Positions 57,520-64,000 of a DNA stretch of 64,000 nt are shown piece after piece. The notes beneath the pieces are model-generated. The model made no database searches and was not told where the DNA came from. It worked only from the letters and a program-made list of their open reading frames with translations. The stretch's first letter is position 1. Each line of letters opens with the position of its first letter. This stretch comes from Aquatica leii. Taxonomy: Eukaryota; Arthropoda; Insecta; Coleoptera; Lampyridae. The translations under genes were made by a program, and so were the position numbers. The DNA lies in the NCBI GenBank assembly GCA_035610365.1, contig CM069432.1:263497177-263561176 (forward strand), written 5' to 3'.

Positions 57520-58680
57520 AATCAGGAATAAAAATTTTGGCTTACGCCAACGACAGAACCTTGAAATCCAAAACCAACCCCAACACAATAACACTCAACC
57601 CAAGAAGAAACGTAAATGAAAGAGGTTTTCCCAATTTGCTAAGTATTACGATCCAAAAGTCGCATGAAGCCGTATGATACCCCAAAGAACCAAAAAGTCC
57701 AACCAACAGAAATGAAGCATCAGAAAAGGTACTCGTTAAAAGTCGACAACAGTCGTTACGCTATAAAAGCAAGTAAACAACGCAGTTTCATATACCTTAC
57801 TGACGGACAATACCATGCAAACCAAGAGAAAAAGAAGAAGTATAGGAAAAAAAGAAGTTTAGACCACGGTTAAAGACAACGCCCTAAAATCCCATAAAAC
57901 CCCAGCCCACAAGTAGAAATCTCCCCCTGAATATAAATCCTAGGAACCCACCAGGAAAAGGACAAAGGTACTATAGAAAAATGGAAAAGGAACGGTACCC
58001 TCACGAGACTAAGAAACACTCCAGGAACCCTATTGCCGCCTAAGGTTTCCTCGTTGAAGTGCAGGACAATTCGTGGCGTCAGAGTCGATACACACCTCAA
58101 ACCTTTGCGCCAAGGTGTCAAAGCGCGTCGTTGGGTCCTCCAACGTTAGTACATACAAGCGAACGTCACCGCAACCAGTACTCGCTTACCCAAAATAGTC
58201 TTCCTCCCATCCAGGAAGGAATTTAATCTATAACCAGAGAGAACAAGACCCAAGAAATCCCTCGATCCTAAAAGTAGATGAAAGAAAATAAAAGAAGCAT
58301 CCCAAAATGTTGCCCTAAAATCCAAAATAAAAAGGACTACAGCCTGCAATTGCTCGACTGTAGCCGGAAACGGTGCCTGCTGTACAACTACAACATCCTA
58401 TGCGCCGCTTAAGATTTGGTCACCCCGGCCAAGATCCACGAAGTCCGCCGTTACGGCCCCGAAAAAGTATTAAACCTGGTCCAGGGCTTGAGGTTACCGG
58501 GTCGAAAACAACCAACCTTCCCGAACGCATAGCCGTCAGGATTGAAAGAAGAGAAAGAAAGACAGAAAAACAGCAGGAGAAAAAAGAGTACGATGTTGTT
58601 GTACGGCTCGACTACCTCTCCTTAGATAACCGACCCCGAGTGACCTATCATACTGCTCAACCAACCGCCCAAATGCAATA
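57520..58680 (-). mobile_element. 3' internal region of the Gypsy-type element
   Basis: Homologous to 10871-11965 (for example the 'tgtagccggaaacggtgcctgctgt' part) and to 24117-24450. Because here it lies downstream of integrase in the same orientation, the copies next to LTR-A and LTR-B elsewhere can be assigned to Gypsy-type elements as well. Short conserved words on the minus strand (GKRVLVAVTF, HFNEETLGGNR) hint at former coding sequence. Confidence 0.65.
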
Positions 58681-59449
58681 AGAATAAACACGCAAACAAA
58701 AAAACCCGAAACGTTAATACATAGTGGAGAGAACTCACTCACAATATACTAGGATAGAAATATAGTGCTGTATAGTCGTCCAAAGCTGGTATGATATCCT
58801 TTCTAATAATAGAACCAAATTCAAAATAATAATAACCCACGACAACCCACGACGGGCAGTCTTTTATTAGGCAAACTAACTAAAAGCTCTTAGCCTACTA
58901 AATTTATTTAAAAAAATCATAGTTATGAGAAGTCTGAAAAAGACGACTAAACCAAACTAATACCAACGAAGGAATATCACTAATAAAAAATCTGGTTACA
59001 GTCGACAAAAGTCGTATCACTCTAACTGAGTAAAGAAATTAAGCAGCAATCTGATGTCACCAAACTTCAGTTCAAAGACTAGGGTGACCACAAAAACCCA
59101 TTTCTGTACTATAAATTCACTTATACTTAATAAACACTAACACCGACGGACATTATATTTGAGTAACTAATCGTAGAAACTAAAAGAACCGAAGAAAGTT
59201 ACCTAAATCAAAAGCAAAGTTATTCGTCCAAGGAAGCCACAAATGACCTAGGACGTAGTTTACGTCGTTCACGCCGACAGGGATATAATAACGATACGTT
59301 GACCGGCCGACAGTTTACCTACTGTGAAGTCTCATTCGAATCAGAGTCCGAAGAGTTTTAATCTAGTTTAAGATCCTTAGCATGCCAGATTTAGTATCCG
59401 ACCGAAGAAATTAGCTGAAAGAGCGTGTTCACGTCCGAGAGTGCAAAGA

Positions 59450-59830
59450 AAGGAGTACAGTCAATGATTTCGTGTTTTACAGTACAAATAGCGCAGCCAA
59501 TTTTTCAGAGATTTGCATCCCAATTCCGATGATTCTCTTTGATATATAAAGAAATCATGGTTTTTAAGACACGATTAAATTGTTCGGCGGGGTTGTCCCA
59601 TAAGTGGCGCAAAGTTTACCAAATTCATTACTGGGAAACTGGACACCATTGTCCGTAATAAGATACTAAGGAGCACCAAAAAGAAGAAGGATGATTTTAC
59701 AAATAGAAGTAGCAAGAACTGAGCATAACGGAAAGAACAGAGCAAACTTAGTAAAATAGTCAGGGATCACCAATACATAACTGTGGCCTTTCGAAGATCG
59801 AAGCAGAAGACCCACAATGTCACAGCAAAG
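59450..59830 (-). pseudogene. Gypsy integrase core, broken
   Basis: On minus the sequence reads LLRSSKGHSYVLVIPDYFTK (first catalytic Asp), then LITDNGVQFPSNEFGKLC (second Asp), then a gap and NPAEQFNRVLKTM with the catalytic Glu, then HRNWDANL. This is the rve core that joins cDNA to the genome. A stop replaces a Glu or similar residue just before LITDNG. The N-terminal HHCC finger is absent, because the RT is fused to a point just upstream of the core. Confidence 0.85.
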
Positions 59831-59929
59831 AACTTGTCAAGGGTTTGATGGGTTAGCACGAGGAGCGAATATACCAGGAAAAGCAACTTGTGCGCAGCGC
59901 ACACACGACAACACCGAATATAGCAAGCG

Positions 59930-60274
59930 AGAGCAAGCTAGGTAAGCGAAACAGTAAGGCTCCAAATCCATTCGATCAACCAATTGGTGAAATGTAAGAG
60001 GCGCATTATGTAATCCAAAAGGCATGCGCGTGAACTGAAAACGACCACGAAAACGAACAGTAAAAGCATTCACAGCTTTGGAATCTTCGGAGAGCAGAAT
60101 CTGCCAATACGCAGAACGGCTATCCAACCTGAAAGAAAAAAGTGCATCTCTGAACCGATCTAAGATTAAAGTGATATAAAACAACAGGTAATCATTCTTC
60201 GGTGTCACCTGGTTTACTTTTCTAAAATCGACACATAATGGCTTTACAACCCTCAGACGTAGCATTGAGTCCAA
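59930..60274 (-). pseudogene. Gypsy reverse transcriptase, truncated
   Basis: The frame includes VVKPLCVDFRKVNQVTPKND, then ALFSFRLDSRSAYWQILL with the first catalytic Asp, then FQFTRMPFGLHNAPLTFHQL and LEPYCFAYL. It breaks exactly before the Y-x-D-D catalytic pair and continues into unrelated residues, because sequence has been deleted. The thumb and RNase H are gone. Confidence 0.85.
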
Positions 60275-60329
60275 CTCTTCATTAGCATCCTTCTGCCACG
60301 CAAGCTAAAGAAGATAATAACGTCGTTTT

Positions 60330-60835
60330 ACTGGTTCAGCTGAAGTGCGTATTGGTGCTGAACGAGAGAGGTGTCACCAAGCCCTGAAAATTGTTTAGCA
60401 AATGCGTCTGCCACAACATCGTTTAAAAGCTGTTGCTGATTCGGAAGAAGTTCGAACATAGCACTAACCAAGTCCGAAGAAATAGCATTGATCGAAGGAG
60501 AAGTAGCGTTGAAAATCCAAAGTTCATGCCAAAAGTCAGGTATGAAGTTCATTGCTTTCCAAAAGTCGATGCCTAAAATCAGTTGTGAAAGTTTAAGAAT
60601 AACTAAAGTGTTAATCGTTTTCACTTTGCGTTTCAGAGAAAACGGCAGGAAAACGAACCCTAGCACCACACACAAATTATCATTAGCCAAATTACAAGAA
60701 GACAGCGAAGAAAGGGAAAGACGAATATCTAAACACTGTAAAATTTGCCAACCTGGACGACCTAGAATGGTTCGAGAAGCACCAGTATCAAGAAGGCCAA
60801 AGAAAGCAAAACCTAAAACACAAACTTTAAGATAA
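60330..60835 (-). pseudogene. Gypsy protease and linker
   Basis: The minus frame has FFGLLDTGASRTILGRPGW at 60750-60810. D-T-G-A-S is the retropepsin active site, used to cut the Gag-Pol polyprotein. About 70 residues on, LILGIDFWKAMNFIPDFW closes the domain, as expected for the family, and a linker towards RT follows (LLPNQQQLLNDVVADAF). The frame runs to 60328 without a stop, so this part is rather well preserved. Confidence 0.8.
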
Positions 60836-60960
60836 GGATGCTTTCTAACATTAAAGGTAAGCTGCGGCTAACACAGTTGTTTCTGGAGATTGAGTCAATG
60901 GCTTCGTTATGCTAGATTATAAAGTTAATCTAAAAAAGCGCCAAAACGATGAAAATCTAA

Positions 60961-62656
60961 ATCTGGCACTAGAAGATTTTTAATATACCACATTTTTAAC
61001 AAAACAATTGGTTTGAAATCAGTTTGTAACGTCTTGAGTGGTCACAATGAGTGACCAAAAGTTAAAAAAACATAAATGTCTATATAATTATAGACGTCCA
61101 CAGTATGCACAAAAATTTCAACGGAAAAAGCATGGCAAAAGATGACAGACAAATAAGTGAAAAATGATGACAGAGCCGCCTCATAGTATACTACGCATAA
61201 ACAATAGTATGTGAATAGCTATAGAAATAGAAACGTTGAAAGCTGATTTAACACCCGCGTAATTCAAATAAGTCTGAATAAACCGCAAGCTAAAACCGCA
61301 ACCTATAACATTGTAAGGTACCAATGTCGATGCATATGTGATAATGCCACCAGAGTGCACCGCTCTTTTGTTGCTCTTAAGCAGTGGGAAAACACTCTAA
61401 TGCACTTCCACAACTTATTACGTGACAGGTCATGTCAGGTATGCACTATATATATAAATATTATTTTAGAAACAGAATAAAACGTATTCGTGCTCTTGTC
61501 TGTCTGTCTGATTGTGGGTACTCTCTCAATATTATTTTTCTCTCCACTTTTGTTGATCTGTAGTATATTCCCTCTTGTTACGTATGTAGTTGGATAGCAC
61601 GCTAGTAACTTTCAACACTGCGAGTTTTTGCGCTGCCAATCCAAACACACATTTGATAGTTTTCTTTTTGTAATTGAATATCCTCCTCACGTTGTTAAAG
61701 ATTGTTTGTTTATGTTCTGGTACAGTATAGTATTTCGTTGAACTGGACGTGAAAATATTGCCATTATTGTTCCGTCCAGCGTAACCTGATTCAGAATGGT
61801 AAAAAAGCCATCTGTAGAACAACAGTCTGACGGTATAATGGAAGTGCTTATATTTAAAGTTTTTAGAACCAGTACGTGAAAATTTCCTATTTGGATACGC
61901 TTTCCGTTCAAAGCTACAATTTAGTTTAGCAATTATTTTTTATTGATCTCTGTAGGTACGACATACATTTTATTCAAAACGTTTTTGAAACAGCAGTATG
62001 CCTAAACACAATACCCACCATCCGTTTCAGACTTCATCCACTAGAGCTGAGATGAACATGGCGCCGACAAATAAATCTACAGCAGGAGCAGATAAGCATG
62101 TGATTAAATATTTTAAAGCAAAAGAAAAAGACTGGAAGCAACTATAAACGAATCAGGTATTACGTAAACAAATAAGAAGAAAAAGTTCTCAAAATGTTTC
62201 TATTCAGCTATTGGTAATATATCAAAACCAGCAAAGTCACGCAATATACCATTCACCACATTTGAGATTTTCAAATACTTCTGCAACATTGTACTGTAAT
62301 TAGAAAACGTAAGGCAACCTTTCTTGCCAAAATGACTGTTAATAATAAAATCACGGTAGACAAATTTTTATACAAATTGGACGATATTATACAAAAGAAA
62401 AAATTTCGAATATCAATTTTTTAAATTTCGATGAAGCGAGAGTTGCTTTTGTGCCTACGATGGCCAAACTAAACTGAACAAAAAAGTTAGTTATATGATG
62501 TCTAGACAGCGAAGAAAGCTGACGACCCAAGTGGGTATAATCTGTGCCAATCGCAATTTTCATGTGTTTGTGCTCTTACATGTTCGATTGAGCAGCACTT
62601 TGAGCTTTAAAACTTCTTTACAAATCTGGTTAGACAACCACGTTGGGCGCCAAACT
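60961..62656. other. Intergenic DNA; possible LTR-like promoter near 61440
   Basis: No gene recognised. Near 61440-61500 a TATATATATAA box, an AATAAA hexamer and then TGTCTGTCTGTCTG stand close together, as in short LTRs, but there is no second copy or clear terminus in the window. Confidence 0.3.
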
Positions 62657-63825
62657 TGCTACAAGTTTATTGGTCTTACGAACCTTGCCGGTCAACTCAC
62701 ACTAGTTGGAGATATGCAAGGTTCTAAATGGAATTTAAAGAGTAAGTATAACTTCTGTTTCGATCAAGACAGAAGATCCAAGCTTGTAGCAAAATCAGGT
62801 TCGTAATCCTAAGCGGATAAAAAAAAAGAAAGATAAATATGTATAACAAATTTTATTTAATATCGTACATTATTAACGAGCACAAGAAATTTATCGTAAA
62901 TTATTCCACGAATAAATGCCGGAAGTATCGGCAACACACAATACATGGGTTTAAATTAGACATATGGTGTTGATAGCGAAGAAAATTAAATTGATAATGA
63001 CAAATCTCTATGATTCACAGCAAGCGATACACAAAAACAATTAATGAAAATACCTAAATGGTATTGAAACCATTATTACAATTACGTAAGTTAGAATAAT
63101 AAGTAAAATTTCGTGAGAGATTTTTATGACTTCGCAAATGTAATTAAACAAGACTTATCCACAATCCAGTACTTGCCCGAAGAAAACGTTTTCCTCGTTG
63201 AGTCGATCTGGAATATTTATGAACAGAGCAAATCGTATCAGCACAATGACCCACGAAAACAAAAATCTACAACGCTATTAATTAATGCTAAAAGGAATTA
63301 GAAATAAAAACCCGGTTAACAAACATTAAGTTAAAGCTTGATATCGCAGTCAACTGACTCATAAGGAACAGTACATCAGAGAATATTTCTTGTCAAATCT
63401 TCGTTTTTAGCTTTAACGTACGCCTTTCAAAATTATAATCTTTCCATGAAGGTATTTAGTCAATATTAACCCCGTAACGATCGAGAATACACCGAAACAT
63501 CCGGACTAACACGTGTCGGGTCGTGCTAACAAATTAAAATGGAAATTACTAATGGATTCTAAAAACTAATAGGAAAAGCTTACCCTGTGATGAATAAACT
63601 AATATAAATGAGTTTTCAATTTATATAATAATTTTTATATACGCAGATGATGTTGGAAAATTTAAATTTAACCATCACAAGCACGATTTTAAGTAATTGA
63701 CGTTTTAACCTCTTGGCAGGAAATGAAGTAAAACGAACCTCGTTAGAGGGCATCGAAAGTAGAAATCTAGCTTTAGTGTAAATGAGTATACAGGGTATTA
63801 CACTTTCAAAATTATGCACGTAACA
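62657..63825 (-). mobile_element. LTR-A copy attached to internal region (3' LTR)
   Basis: In plus coordinates the copy runs from TGCTACAAG (a variant of TGTTAC) to GTAACA, 1169 bp. AACT and ACCC flank it, so there is no target duplication, as expected when one side is the element's own interior. The minus strand has a run of eleven G's directly next to the sense start, followed by the same 'agataaaagcgtggagcg' found next to the copy at 9420-10855. Confidence 0.8.
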
Positions 63826-63838
63826 ACCCCCCCCCCCT
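63826..63838 (-). other. Polypurine tract next to LTR-A
   Basis: Eleven G's on the minus strand, immediately upstream of the LTR in sense direction. Confidence 0.7.
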
Positions 63839-64000
63839 ATCAAGATAAAAGCGTGGAGCGTGGATAACAAAACGAAAGCTAAAATGAAGATAGAAATTTA
63901 GGCATACACCAAAGACAACTCTAAAAACCAAAACCAACCCAAATTCAAGAAACCCAACCTCTTGTAATCTCATCAAATTACCACAAATACAGAGGAGACA
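63839..64000 (-). mobile_element. Internal region of LTR-A element, cut by window edge
   Basis: Contains 'agataaaagcgtggagcg', 'agaaatttaggcatacaccaaagac' and 'aaaccaacccaaa', the same succession as at 10871-10950. The element continues beyond the window. Confidence 0.7.

Larger units (their letters stand above)
57385..60960 (-). mobile_element. Gypsy-type LTR retrotransposon with LTR-B remnants, internally deleted
   Basis: The two ends carry the same LTR-B segment ('gcggctaaaacagttgtttctggagattgag' at 57430 and 'gcggctaacacagttgtttctggagattgag' at 60853). Read on minus, the order is protease, RT, integrase and then the 3' internal region known from 10871-11965. RNase H and the integrase zinc domain are missing. 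The LTRs are reduced to about 110-135 bases and gag is absent. It belongs to the same broad family as the remnant at 1226-3046, with which it shares the I-L-G-x-D-F-W and L-E-P-x-C-F-A-Y-L words. Confidence 0.8.

Noticed and set aside
1-64000. tRNA, rRNA, CRISPR arrays or bacterial-type operons
   Set aside because: No cloverleaf with a proper T-loop word, no rRNA blocks and no regularly spaced repeats of CRISPR type were seen. The DNA is eukaryotic in character.

Overview
The window is a stretch of AT-rich animal nuclear DNA, almost certainly from an insect. It holds a complete, intron-containing odorant receptor gene of the insect 7tm_6 family, and everything else that can be recognised is transposable-element debris of insect type: Gypsy and Copia LTR retrotransposons, an R1/LOA-like and RTE-like non-LTR elements, a Jockey-type ORF1, a Penelope-like element, Tc1/mariner fragments and MITEs. 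The receptor's C-terminus looks compatible with a beetle, but the order is a guess. No bacterial operons, tRNA or rRNA genes, or CRISPR arrays were seen.

Layout. 0-5.3 kb: a decayed Gypsy element (minus strand) between two direct copies of a candidate LTR, with a solo LTR of a second family (here LTR-A) inserted. 6.2-12.5 kb: more LTR-A copies, one still joined to its polypurine tract and internal region, then a mariner C-terminal fragment and a small MITE. 12.75-16.8 kb: a nearly full-length R1/LOA-like non-LTR retrotransposon whose apurinic-type endonuclease ORF is still open. 17-21 kb: a fold-back MITE, an LTR-A fragment, mariner pieces and an RTE-like RT scrap. 21.3-27.7 kb: a rearranged LTR element of family LTR-B with a nested LTR-A and 4-bp AACA repeats at both ends. 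29-32 kb: RTE-like and Copia remnants.

32.6-42.5 kb is the host-gene island. The odorant receptor (three exons, minus strand, 406 codons) lies between two arms of a large inverted repeat (about 1.15 kb of homology per arm). Its 3' end lies in a 1.5-kb tandem duplication, so an orphan copy of the terminal exon sits just downstream. Beyond the right arm is a 1186-bp tandem duplication that differs by essentially one base.

42.8-64 kb: an LTR-B with a duplicated second half, a Penelope-like element in an inverted arrangement (GIY-YIG part on minus, RT on plus), an unexplained GC-richer block, a 30-unit 10-bp minisatellite, a Jockey-type ORF1 fragment, a second Gypsy element in which RT is joined directly to integrase, and a final LTR-A running into its internal region at the window edge.

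The main result is the biology of LTR-A. Four solo copies are each flanked by a perfect 4-bp target duplication (AATT, GCCT, AGCT, AGAC), and two of these insertions have a paralogous empty site inside this same window. No undescribed enzymatic or defence system was found. The unusual content is structural: the duplicated receptor terminal exon inside an inverted repeat, the empty-site pairs, and two different LTR types attached to one shared internal region.
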